Origin: a virus | Length of the DNA stretch: 34,642 bases | Virus record (IMG/VR): IMGVR_UViG_3300045922_000130 | Span: 1-34,642 of that record | Reading direction: 5' to 3' (one strand) | In this document: positions 14,134-24,000 of the stretch, in pieces | How the letters are laid out: every line of letters begins with the position of its first letter | Numbering within the stretch: the first letter of the stretch is position 1 | Notes under the pieces: model-generated | What the model was told of the DNA's origin: nothing | Seen by the model: only the letters and a program-made list of their open reading frames with translations | The model's database searches: none | Position numbers and translations under genes: made by a program

Positions 14134-14879
14134 TGATAGATTTCTGCATATCACCACATATTAACGGGTTGTATGACTTACATGTTAAAAATGGTAATAT
14201 TGAAGAAACAGATACTTTTTTGACTGCTATTCTAATGACTTTATATGGTGAACAACGTGCTTTACAGTCAGAAGTATTAGCTCCTGAAAACCGTAGGGGA
14301 TGGTGGGGAGATTTATTAAACACATCAGGACATCAGCAAGGTTCCAAACTTTGGTTTTTAACACAAACTAGAAGTACAGATAACTTATTATTATTTTTAA
14401 CTTCTCATTTAGAAGAAAGACTTAAAGCTAATTTCTTATCCGATAACTTCGTGCGGAATGTAGAAGTTACAGGTACAAGAAACTCTGATATTATAAGAAT
14501 GAATATACGATTCCTATTGAACGATAACGTGGAGGCGGTTGTTTATAATGCTTGGCTTAACTTAGAAACAAGTCAATGTTTATTGGTGCAACGTGGCCAA
14601 TTATTTACTATTTTATTTACAAACCCAGCTTTTGAAAACGAAGATGAACTAACCTTTTTAGTAGATAAAAAAGATCCTGTAGAAGACGATTTTAAAAAAT
14701 TACTCTTATTGGCATTACCTAGTGGGCAATTTACATATATAGCAGCAAGTTCTACTATAGGAGAAGCTATTGCTGGATCAGGTGAACATGATATCTTAAG
14801 TGGAAATATAGTACCTAGTTTTGAAGAAAACTTCTACTTAGTAACTGAGGGCAGTAATAATATAATTAGTTACGAATAA
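14133..14879 (+). CDS. Baseplate wedge protein (Mu gp46-like) with extra C-terminal domain
   Basis: The first 150 residues fit the GP46 family: LMTLYGEQRALQSEV, the conserved GWWGDLL motif near residues 52-58, and GSKLWFLTQTRSTDN, followed by a helix and strands. Mu gp46 has about 145 aa and belongs to the baseplate wedge with gp47. Here another 100 residues follow (after LNLETSQ), beginning with a beta-rich GQLFTILFTNPAFENEDELT and of unknown role. In Mu the next gene is gp47; here gp47 is about 15 kb away. This gene ends the operon started at or before 7380. Confidence 0.83.
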   Translation: MIDFCISPHINGLYDLHVKNGNIEETDTFLTAILMTLYGEQRALQSEVLAPENRRGWWGDLLNTSGHQQGSKLWFLTQTRSTDNLLLFLTSHLEERLKANFLSDNFVRNVEVTGTRNSDIIRMNIRFLLNDNVEAVVYNAWLNLETSQCLLVQRGQLFTILFTNPAFENEDELTFLVDKKDPVEDDFKKLLLLALPSGQFTYIAASSTIGEAIAGSGEHDILSGNIVPSFEENFYLVTEGSNNIISYE

Positions 14880-14890
14880 ATCAGTTAAGT

Positions 14891-14906
14891 GTAAACTTTA
14901 AATAGA
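14891..14906 (+). promoter_or_regulatory. Candidate late promoter, copy 3
   Basis: GTAAACTTTAAATAGA, the consensus form, in the 53-bp gap between the gp46-like gene and the first spike gene. No other copy lies before 27520, so it would drive about 12.5 kb of spike and lysis genes. Confidence 0.7.
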
Positions 14907-14932
14907 AGTAATTTTGATTTTGGATAGAGTAG

Positions 14933-17900
14933 ATGCCTGACGAATTAACTAGGATAGAGCCTAAAGATTTAGATACTATTAACGTCGTTGACAATATGGT
15001 ATTAGTAGGGCAACGTACTGATACAGATGCCATCGGCAAGTTTACAAATCAGGCCTATAAAAACCATTTAGGCATCCCTACAATAAACTCATCGTTATCT
15101 ACCTTATCTAATAATATTGATAGTATAGAAGAGTCTATAGTAGCCTTAGAAACTGTAACTTCAAGTATTGTAAATGTAAAACAATATGGGGCTGTAGGCG
15201 ACGGTGTTACTGATGATACAGAAGCTATACAAGATGCATTGGATGCTAATGCAGGAAGGGTTATTTTATTTCCAGTTGGCACCTACCTTATAACTGATAC
15301 CATTTATGTTCCACCAGCTACAATTATTAGGGGGGAAGGACCAGGGGATCCTTTCAATATTGGTGGAACTTACCCAAAAACTACAATTCAACTAAGTGTG
15401 ACTTCCGAGGGGATAAAAAGAATATGGACAGACGTTGGTTTGCCCAACACACCAGCAGGGACCTTGGTTGATGACCCTATTAGTGTTGGGGTTGTTCTCA
15501 CTGGTGGCGGTATAGGTGTTGAGGATATTAGGTTTAGAAGTAACACTGATGTGACCGATAGTGTTAACACTTGGGATGTCATCTTAATGGCTGCAGGTGC
15601 CTTCAGGTTACACATGAAAAATGTGGAAACTCAAGGTAGTGCAAGATATTGTGGCTTCCTATTGGATGCCACATGGTCTAATGCGAATACAGCTTTACAG
15701 AACTTACACACGTCTACCTATGGCAGGACTGTACCAAGCTCGGGCTCCAGCAATGAAATACACTTTCAAGATTGTTACTTCTTTGGAGGTGAATGGGGAT
15801 TTATTTGTCAAGGTACTAAGAGAACAGATACTAGTGCTAACATTTGGTCAACTGGTGGTGTTTCTGACTTAACAGCTATCGGTTGCAGGGTCGGCAACCA
15901 GCCAATTCGTCTAGGTACACAAGGTAATGGTCAACCTATATATTCATTAAATAGTGGTGGTTACAAAAGAGACCTCCACAACAGCTTCCAAAACAGATAT
16001 TGGTTTGGGTGCAGCTTTAGGGCAACATCTGGGTGTAGTGTTTACTTGGACAGAGGTAGGTTTGAGCAATTCATTGGAGTGTACGGGGAGCAACGTGGGG
16101 ACAGAGTACCATCAACTTTAGTGACTAAAACTATAGATGACCTAGGTTTGGTTAATGAAGCCTACACTGGCAACTGGGTAGGTACTCCTGCATTAGTACC
16201 AAGAGAAGTCAAAATCTACCTAACTGATACTTCAAGAATAGACCCTATTACCAACGGCATAAAACCCAGAACCTTATGGACCACGGCAACTGGTAGCTTT
16301 ATATTACAAGCTGTGGGGTACGACGACAGCGTTGGGCGGGTGTTTGTCACTGTAAATGAGTCAGATGTGACTGGAACAATAACGGCTGGACAAACTGTAA
16401 CACAGGCGGCTGGGCAAACCATTGGTACTTATGGTTTTTATTGCACAGACAGAGCAGAGACAACCTACACTCAAGGGCAGTCTGCCTTCAGAGGGCCAGA
16501 ACGAAACAGGATATCTTTTATTGGGGCTAATGGGGCTTTGATAGGTGGGAACTTTAGAACTGTTGGCCTTGTAAGTACTAAGGCGAACTTAGGTTTGGGA
16601 GCAAACGATAGTGTTAGTATAAATTGTGAGAGCGGGTCTCAAATTAACTTTAGGATTAACCAGTTCGGCACAAGTAGCCTGCCACAATCTAGGTTGCGGT
16701 ACTTAGGCACAAGCTTAGAGTCATACGACCTAGCAGATTTGGGTTCGACAACTAGACGCTGGGGAACTTTTTTTGGTACAAATTTAGACTTAACTAGTCC
16801 ATTGCCGATTACACAAGGCGGAACATCTTCAACTACGCCTGCAGCAGCTAGGGCAAGCTTGGGGGTTCGTTTCGACTCGACAAGGGAAATTATTAGGCAT
16901 GCTACTCTAGATATCGACCCAAACGGTGCTGGCTATATAAAACGAAATAATCAAGCTCAAATTAGAGAAAAAGGAATTACCGACAGTGGTTTTGCATCGT
17001 TAACTCGTGCTACAAGTGTAATGGCTACTAATGCTAGTGGTGTTTTATATACCGCTTCTTCAGGACAACCTACGTTGAATTACCCCAGAACTACCCTACC
17101 TGGCGGGCTTGGCATTTGGCGACAAGCTTCCAACTTAGTTTTGTGGAGCCAAGATACCAGCAATGCTTGGTGGATAAAAACAGGATTAGGCACACCTACA
17201 GTAAATCTATCTAATGCCCCAGATACTACCAGTACAGGTAATAGGTTAACTTGCGATACCTCTACAGGGTTACACGCACTTGCTTCATCATCTATGACTA
17301 GTTTAACCACTACTGATCATTATTCATTAGGGTTTTATATCCGTAGAAATAATCATAATAGATTTCGTTGTAATATTAAAAACAGCGCCACAACTGTTAT
17401 AGCTACGTTTGATATTAACTTATCGACAGGTATCCCTGTCATTAGTGGTACGAACGCTAGCTCTGTATTGGTAACAAACGCTAATGCTTCTCATGGGTAT
17501 CATAATATTCAAGTTTATACCCCAGTAACAATTGCGGCTACTGGAGCCACTATTGAGTTACTAATGTTAGATTCAAATGGTAATGAAAGTTGGACTTCTG
17601 TTGGCACTGAAGCAGTAGATGTTTGGGGCTTCCAATTTGAAAGGTGGCGACCAACTCCTTATGTAGGCGCAACCACCGGGAGTGCAGTCACAAGAAACGC
17701 TGATATTTATACAATACCTTTGTCTGAACAATGGTACAGCTCACCAGCAAGTATTTCTTGGTATATAGAAACAGTAATTGATTTTACAGAAGGATCAACT
17801 GCAGCTGAGTATAGACGTTATTTACCTGGTTTTAGGTTATCTACTACAGATTATATAATACCCTATATATCTGGGACAGGACTTTGGCTCGAAGCAAGAA

Positions 17901-18178
17901 ATGCTAGCGACACCGCTACAGCAACTCAATTTAGTGGGTTAACAATCCCTTCTGGAGCCTTATTAAAAATTGCATTAAGTTACACGAATGGAGTTACGAC
18001 TTGTGCCTTAAATGGATCTACCGCAACTATATCAAGAACTGTGACCCCTTCATCATTTACCACTTTAACTTTTGGCCAAAATACTGGGGACGGCCGAAAT
18101 TTAAATAGTAGGTTAGGTAGATTGTTGTTTTTCCCTTTATCATTAACAGCAACACAATTACAGGATATGACTAGATAA
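14933..18178 (+). CDS. Tailspike with beta-helix and lectin-like C-terminus
   Basis: The 1081-aa protein has three parts. Residues 1-48 are a short adaptor (LDTINVVDNMVLVGQR...GKF) also seen at the start of the products at 19166 and 27577, so it probably binds the baseplate. From about residue 83 (VKQYGAVGDGVTDDTEAIQ) to 650 runs a pectate-lyase-3 type right-handed beta-helix, the usual fold of phage polysaccharide depolymerases; the catalytic acids cannot be placed by eye. The last 430 residues, from LGVRFDSTREI, hold a carbohydrate-binding-like domain (NLVLWSQDTSNAWWIKTGLG) and a concanavalin/LamG-like domain (AEYRRYLPGF). This end is shared with the spike at 20998. First gene behind the late motif at 14891; its TAA overlaps the next ATG. 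Confidence 0.82.
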   Translation: MPDELTRIEPKDLDTINVVDNMVLVGQRTDTDAIGKFTNQAYKNHLGIPTINSSLSTLSNNIDSIEESIVALETVTSSIVNVKQYGAVGDGVTDDTEAIQDALDANAGRVILFPVGTYLITDTIYVPPATIIRGEGPGDPFNIGGTYPKTTIQLSVTSEGIKRIWTDVGLPNTPAGTLVDDPISVGVVLTGGGIGVEDIRFRSNTDVTDSVNTWDVILMAAGAFRLHMKNVETQGSARYCGFLLDATWSNANTALQNLHTSTYGRTVPSSGSSNEIHFQDCYFFGGEWGFICQGTKRTDTSANIWSTGGVSDLTAIGCRVGNQPIRLGTQGNGQPIYSLNSGGYKRDLHNSFQNRYWFGCSFRATSGCSVYLDRGRFEQFIGVYGEQRGDRVPSTLVTKTIDDLGLVNEAYTGNWVGTPALVPREVKIYLTDTSRIDPITNGIKPRTLWTTATGSFILQAVGYDDSVGRVFVTVNESDVTGTITAGQTVTQAAGQTIGTYGFYCTDRAETTYTQGQSAFRGPERNRISFIGANGALIGGNFRTVGLVSTKANLGLGANDSVSINCESGSQINFRINQFGTSSLPQSRLRYLGTSLESYDLADLGSTTRRWGTFFGTNLDLTSPLPITQGGTSSTTPAAARASLGVRFDSTREIIRHATLDIDPNGAGYIKRNNQAQIREKGITDSGFASLTRATSVMATNASGVLYTASSGQPTLNYPRTTLPGGLGIWRQASNLVLWSQDTSNAWWIKTGLGTPTVNLSNAPDTTSTGNRLTCDTSTGLHALASSSMTSLTTTDHYSLGFYIRRNNHNRFRCNIKNSATTVIATFDINLSTGIPVISGTNASSVLVTNANASHGYHNIQVYTPVTIAATGATIELLMLDSNGNESWTSVGTEAVDVWGFQFERWRPTPYVGATTGSAVTRNADIYTIPLSEQWYSSPASISWYIETVIDFTEGSTAAEYRRYLPGFRLSTTDYIIPYISGTGLWLEARNASDTATATQFSGLTIPSGALLKIALSYTNGVTTCALNGSTATISRTVTPSSFTTLTFGQNTGDGRNLNSRLGRLLFFPLSLTATQLQDMTR

Positions 18179-18450
18179 TGAATACCTTTACAGTAGATAT
18201 TATTGGCAGACGACAATTTGATGATGGTACTTTTAGCAATGAATTATATGTCAATGCCTTGGGAGATTTACCAGATGACGTTATACAATATAAAGTACCT
18301 AGCCCAGCTACCCCAATAAGGGTCTATGCAGGTGTTCCCCTTGAAAACACACATTTTTTGGTAATACCAGATTATGACACTGCAATGAGTTTAGCTACTA
18401 AATATAATATAACAATTCCTGGTTATGACGATAACGAAGAGGGTGTATAG
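18178..18450 (+). CDS. Small spike-associated protein, cassette 1 copy
   Basis: A 90-aa protein coupled to the spike gene by a TAATG overlap. It resembles the 82-aa product at 25686, which follows another spike in the same way: both carry GDLPxDVxxY, PPATP or SPATP and an aliphatic C-terminal stretch ending before an acidic tail. The family is unknown to me. The constant place after a spike suggests a chaperone, cap or structural partner of the spike. Confidence 0.75.
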   Translation: MNTFTVDIIGRRQFDDGTFSNELYVNALGDLPDDVIQYKVPSPATPIRVYAGVPLENTHFLVIPDYDTAMSLATKYNITIPGYDDNEEGV

Positions 18451-18453
18451 AAA

Positions 18454-18768
18454 ATGGATATTTTATCAAATCCTTCCTTATGGGAAACATTAAATGGGGC
18501 TAATGGGGGGTTAGTTCTTTTTATACTTTTTGTATGTGCAATAAGTTGGGGTAGTTGGCATGTTATACACTTTTGTGTTGTAACCGCTAAAGAATTAGCT
18601 ATGACTGTTAATTCAACTTTACAAGAAATTAAAACAGAAATTCACAATTTATCAGGTAAGGTAGAGAAATTGACTGAACTACCTAAAAAAGTAGAAATAC
18701 TATCGGATAGATTAGAAGCTATTGAAAGTGTGGCGGGCATACAGGAAGCAAAAAGGATTAAGCGGTAA
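18454..18768 (+). CDS. Holin-like small membrane protein with coiled coil, cassette 1 copy
   Basis: A 104-aa protein with one clear membrane helix at about residues 19-43 (GGLVLFILFVCAISWGSW) followed by a long amphipathic helix (LQEIKTEIHNLSGKVEKLTE) and a basic end. This layout fits XhlA-like or other holin-accessory proteins, or a membrane-anchored spike partner. It starts just after the previous stop, with GAGGG as ribosome site. The gene at 25939 holds the same position in cassette 2 but does not resemble it clearly in sequence. The amidase is 8 kb away, so a lysis role is unproven. Confidence 0.6.
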   Translation: MDILSNPSLWETLNGANGGLVLFILFVCAISWGSWHVIHFCVVTAKELAMTVNSTLQEIKTEIHNLSGKVEKLTELPKKVEILSDRLEAIESVAGIQEAKRIKR

Positions 18769-18770
18769 CT

Positions 18771-19151
18771 ATGACACTGTACAAATATACGAAAACTATT
18801 ACAGTTGATGCTAGCGGTGATGCTAGTGTAGACTTTGCGCCAATGAATGGGAAACTACTCTCTATACAGTACCGTAAGGCTAGTAGTGGCGGTTATGCTA
18901 ACGGTGTTGACTTCGTTGTAACTAATAAACGAAGTGGTGAGGTAGTCTGGCAAGAAGCTAACGTAAATGCCTCTAAAATAGTTTACCCGAATCGCCCGTC
19001 AAATAATAGTGATGGCACACCTTTGGCAAACGGGGTAGGTACTACAGGTATTTTTGATTATTTCTTTTTAATTGATGATATTATTAATATTGTGGTCGAT
19101 GAAGGTGGAAACGCTACCACAGGTGATTTTACTATAGTTTATGAAAGTTAA
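18771..19151 (+). CDS. Hypothetical beta-rich virion-type protein, 126 aa
   Basis: Placed 2 bases after the holin-like gene. The protein is strand-rich (YKYTKTITVDASGDASVDF, then KRSGEVVWQEANVNASKIVY) and ends with FDYFFLIDDIINIVVDEGGN and a short strand, a pattern seen in several small phage tail-region proteins of unknown role. No signal peptide or membrane segment is present. I do not recognise a named family; the neighbourhood points to a structural or spike-decorating part. Confidence 0.65.
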   Translation: MTLYKYTKTITVDASGDASVDFAPMNGKLLSIQYRKASSGGYANGVDFVVTNKRSGEVVWQEANVNASKIVYPNRPSNNSDGTPLANGVGTTGIFDYFFLIDDIINIVVDEGGNATTGDFTIVYES

Positions 19152-19165
19152 GTAGATTTATAATT

Positions 19166-20998
19166 ATGATGGCAGAGTCTTTTATAAGAATACATGAGTT
19201 AGATGATATTAACTTATCTAACAATACTTTTTTAGTTGGCTCTGAAAATAATGCAGCAGGTAGATTTACTGTCGAATCTTTGCGCAACTTTATTAGTACA
19301 ATAACTGGGTCTATTACGTTAAATCAAGTAACATCAAATGAAATTACATTTGGTAAAGGGGCTGACTTAATAGTTACGGCCAACCAAATTACAGTAACGC
19401 ATAGTCGTCATCTAGTTGATACTTTTAACTTGGCTACAAACGCTGATTTGCACAGTATTTTTGGAACTTTAGACACTAATAGTGTTTTGTTATTAAGTCC
19501 TTTAAACGCTAGTAGAAGTATAACTATAAAGCATAGTATAGGAAATATTTATACCCAATCAGGCACTGATATACTATTAAGTAATGATAAAAGTTATGCT
19601 CTTTTATATAATGTTGGATCTTCTCAAAATCCAATATGGCATGTAATAGCAACAAATGTAGCACAAGTAGCAATTGAAAGTGGTGAAGATTTTGTAGAGC
19701 CGATCGAACCCACTCTATCTTTAGACTTTAGTAAAAGAATATATCGACAATTAAGTGCTATAGATGAAAGTATTGTATCTAGTTTCATTAATGATATTTT
19801 AACTATAGATAGAAATAGTTTAGGAGCTTACCAACTATCAGGGGGCAAATTACAATTCGCACCAGTTGATAAAGTTGGTTATTGCTATTTCCCAAAAGAT
19901 ACAAATTCTGGAATACCTATTTATTCTGAAACAACTAACTTATTGTTGCATAGTGAAGATTTTGAAAACGCTTCATGGATTAAGACTGGTATACAGCAAG
20001 TAACAAATAATTTTGATATAGCTCCAGACGGAACAAATACACTAAACTTTATCTTGCCGAGCACGACAACATCGCAACATAGTATTCGTAGGAACATTAC
20101 TACTGTTGTTGGACAAGTTTATACTACAAGTATATATGCGAAAACATCTACTAGTAACTACCAACTAAGAATTCGTCACGGTTCTGGAGCTGGAGGTGAC
20201 TTTATGAGTGATGTCAACTTTAACTTATCAAACGGAAATAGGACACGTGGGGATGTTAATGGTAGATCATTTGAAATACCTTATTTAGGTTTTTATAGAT
20301 TTACTTTACCTTTTGTTGCTACTAGTACGACAACTAGAGTAGAATTTGCTATACATGGAGATGCTACCACTGCCGCTTGGTTGCCTAATGGAACAAGTGG
20401 TATTCTGTTGTGGGGAGCACAAACCAACGATGGGCGTATGACTGGATATACCAAATCCACCGGGACTGCTGGCGTATCTAATTTAACGGATATTCAAATA
20501 CCTTTAACAGAATCATGGTATCAAGATAGTTCTACGAAATGGACGTTATATTTAGAATATTATTTGCCAGAATTAACTGAAACATTATTTACATCTGCCA
20601 ATTATCGTCGACATCTATTCGACATAGGAAGCGACAGTGCTACTAGACTTTTAGTTTATTCATCAATTACTAGTGGAACCCCTCGAATATGTTTTGTGCA
20701 TACTGGAACAGGTGTAACAACACAAACCATAGCTAATACGTCTGTCCCTATATCAGAACTAAATAAAGTTTGTAAACTAGCGTTATCTTGGGATGGGGCG
20801 AATCTTTTACTTGGGTATAACGGACAGGTTTCTACTGTAGCTATAAATGAACCTTTAATATCTAACACGTATAATAGAATTAAGATTGGTCAACAGACAG
20901 GGTCAACCTCACGAGGGATGAACGGTAAAGCGATTAAGTTAAGTCATTATCCAAAAGCTTTTAATGCAGCGGAATTAGTAGGAGTTACAACTTTATAA
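19166..20998 (+). CDS. Tail fibre/adaptor protein with lectin-like C-terminus, no beta-helix
   Basis: The 610-aa product begins with the same adaptor as two spikes (IRIHELDDINLSNNTFLVGS, ...GRFTVESLRNF) and ends with two modules also found in them: a TNLLLHSEDFENASWIKTGI carbohydrate-binding-like segment (about 254-420) and a LamG-like domain (about 440-610). The central stretch is a short beta region; the pectate-lyase motif GAxGDGVTDDT is absent. Its TAA overlaps the ATG of the 20998 spike, which in turn has a beta-helix but no adaptor. The two may form one complex, this one serving as anchor. Start could be either of two adjacent ATG codons. Confidence 0.7.
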   Translation: MMAESFIRIHELDDINLSNNTFLVGSENNAAGRFTVESLRNFISTITGSITLNQVTSNEITFGKGADLIVTANQITVTHSRHLVDTFNLATNADLHSIFGTLDTNSVLLLSPLNASRSITIKHSIGNIYTQSGTDILLSNDKSYALLYNVGSSQNPIWHVIATNVAQVAIESGEDFVEPIEPTLSLDFSKRIYRQLSAIDESIVSSFINDILTIDRNSLGAYQLSGGKLQFAPVDKVGYCYFPKDTNSGIPIYSETTNLLLHSEDFENASWIKTGIQQVTNNFDIAPDGTNTLNFILPSTTTSQHSIRRNITTVVGQVYTTSIYAKTSTSNYQLRIRHGSGAGGDFMSDVNFNLSNGNRTRGDVNGRSFEIPYLGFYRFTLPFVATSTTTRVEFAIHGDATTAAWLPNGTSGILLWGAQTNDGRMTGYTKSTGTAGVSNLTDIQIPLTESWYQDSSTKWTLYLEYYLPELTETLFTSANYRRHLFDIGSDSATRLLVYSSITSGTPRICFVHTGTGVTTQTIANTSVPISELNKVCKLALSWDGANLLLGYNGQVSTVAINEPLISNTYNRIKIGQQTGSTSRGMNGKAIKLSHYPKAFNAAELVGVTTL

Positions 20999-21025
20999 TG
21001 TCAAAAGATTTTACAAAAAATATAA
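20993..21025 (+). repeat. Start repeat S1 (33 bp, identical to 27464-27496)
   Basis: The 33 bases from TTATAATGTCAAAAG onward are identical to 27464-27496. Here they hold the true start of the spike gene; at the second site they form a relic start. The GC-rich spike DNA begins directly after. Confidence 0.9.
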
Positions 21026-24000
21026 AAGATTACGTTGTTAGTGTAAAAGATTTTGGTGCAAAGGGTGACGGCGTTACGGATGACACCGTGGCCATACAAT
21101 CAGCTTTAGATAGTTCACAAGGTACGATAGTTACTTTCCCCAAGGGTGTCTACCGATGCACTTCCACACTATACGTGCCAAGTGGCACCACACTAGAAGG
21201 CATGGGCGTTGGTGGATGGAGAGCTAACCCGTTTAGTAGTCAGGCAGATGTAACCCTGTATGACTTAACTACAGGCAGTAACTTGTTATTTACAGGTGAT
21301 GGGGCGAAAGTTCACTACTTAGACTTTGTTACCAAGAACGATGAAGCTGGATTTAGCCGAAGCAACATAAACAGGTTACATAACAACGCAAACGATGAGA
21401 AGTTTGAGCTGTACGATTATACAAATGAAGATGCCAGCGGAACCACCAAGGCAACCCTAAAGCCATTCAGCGTATGTGTAATGTTGGGGGACGGGATTAA
21501 ACAGCACAGGACTATATTAAGAAACCTACGTGTTGTGACTAGCTGTCCTTCTGGGTCCGAGGTATACGGAACAGCTGGGTATGCAGTGCAGAATGAAATA
21601 CTGCCTTGGGCAAGGTGGGATATAGGTGTTTGGTCTAGGAGTGGATGGGATAACGCCATTTATGACAGCCAAGTGGTAGGCTACTACGGCATTAATGGGC
21701 TTTTAATAACCACCATGGCTAACACGACCCCTTACGAAGGTACCAGTCCAAACTTGGGGTTTGCTGAGAACTTTAGTATGCAAAACACAAGGATTCAATC
21801 GGGGCTTGCTATAAGGTCAGGCGATGTAATCCCAGTTCTTAGCAAAACGTCAAATAGCATTACTGTCGAGTGGAGTGCCTCACACAGATTTAACACTAGC
21901 GGAAGCTTAACCACTGATGATGGAACCTTAGTCTACACTGGGCTAACATACACCGCAGGATCCCCAAACACCCTAACCTTTACAGGCATAGCTAATACCT
22001 CCAACGTGTCGTCAACGGCTGGTGGCACATTAATACGCAGGACCCACAACGGAGGCCTTGCAAACACAAGCTTTATAAACTGTGAAATTAGTGACTTTGG
22101 CCATTCAAGCAGGACAGACAGGGCAAGCGACAGTTACCCCACAGGTTACAAGAGTAAGTACCGCCCAGCACTTGAGATGAGCGGGCACCCCTTGAGGGGG
22201 GTTAGCTTTATAGACTGCTTGTATGACTCTACAAGCTACGCCCACATCCACCTTGGCTTAGCAAGGGATATAGAGTTTAACAACTGTTACGGGGAGCCTA
22301 AGGCTTACAAGCTTACCCCAACAAGCAATTCATTGAGTGGTGGTGGGCTATTTATTTGTGGTCCCCGCAGCACAAAGGATTATGGCAGAATTTACAAAGG
22401 CGTTATTACTAATTATGGCATTACTTTTGTTGGTAATGTAAACCGGGAACCTTTAGTACCTGTCATTACAGGGACGAGAGTGTCTGGGTTTACCGATGTT
22501 TTTAACCCAGCTCAATACTTTGACAACAGATGGTTTCATCAGCTAGGAACTAGCGCCGCCGGGCAAAAAGATATAAATATGCTCCCCCTAAAAGGCGGCA
22601 GGCTTGTTATGAAAGACGCAAGCGGTAATGAACGTTGGGCACTTGATGATACCACCGACACCATTACTGACTCCACGCAAAGCACAACTTATGCTTTTGG
22701 TGCACAGCTAATCGTCCCTAATGACAGAGAGTTTGAAATAAAAAACGCAACAGGGTTAAAGTTTCTTGAAAAACCTAGCAACGATAACAATGTTATTCAT
22801 CGCAACTTGGCTTTTAATGCTTCTGACAGCACCCTTACTATATCATCTGGAGCTATTACTGTAACAAATAACTTCACTAGAATAGACACTGAAGGCTCTG
22901 CTGCTTTAGATGAGCTTACAACCATCAACAAGGCCAACAGTGGGGGGACGTTTCCGCTTTGGTTGCGTACAGTTTCATCTAGTCGAGATGTGCTGATTAA
23001 ACATCAGCAAGCTGGCAATATCCGCACCTTTAACGGTCAAGATATACTACTAGACCACACAAATAAAGTGGCTTTCTTGTTTTGGAATGGGGTTTTCTGG
23101 CACGCCATATCGCTAGATAGTGCTACGACACAACTAATAAATGCTCACGGCGATACTGACTGGATGCACATGCTGCTTTATGGGCAGTCGTTAAGTTATG
23201 GTGCAAGCTCTACCCCTGTTATATCCACAACACAGCCCTACAATAATGTGAAGATGAATGGCACGGTAATCACTGATAATTTTATTGGGACGAGAACCAG
23301 CTTTGATGCCTTGGTAGAAACCAGCCGAGAGACCCCTACAAGTGGCATGCTCAACAAACTAAAGCAGAGACTTGGGAACACTGCGTTTACTAATACCAGA
23401 TTTATAGGTACTGCCGCTGGTGATGGTGGGCAAACCTTAGAGCAATTGGGGAAGGGAAGCTTTAACTTTAACAGAATGATTGGCGAGATACAGTCGGCTA
23501 AAAACATAGCCACTGGGCTAGGGGACACCTATCAAGTTGGGGCTATGGGCTTTGTTCATGGTGAATCCGCTTACAGAGATGCGCTTAGCTCTGCTGAGTA
23601 CCAACGCCAATTCCTTAATTTCAAGCGTGACTTTGCTGATGCTGTAAGCAATGTTACCAGACAAAACAATGTGCCTGTTATGATAACTGCGCAGACGGCT
23701 TCTAGTCGATATTATGCTGGGTCAACAAAGTTACCTACTATTGCTCTGATACAAGCAGCTATGGCTAAGGACTACAAGGATATAACAATAGCCTGCCCCA
23801 TCTATTGCTTGGAGCATGCGGAGGACAACCTGCACCTTTCCGCTGAAGGTAGTCGGATGCTTGGCTATTATCTGGGTTTGGCGGCAAAAAGAACTGTGTT
23901 TGACAAGGTGGATTGGCGACCTTTAGAAATGATTGCGCTAAACGTCCAGCCTACTTTTGTAGATGTGAAGCACAACGTCCCTTACGGAAAGATACAATTT

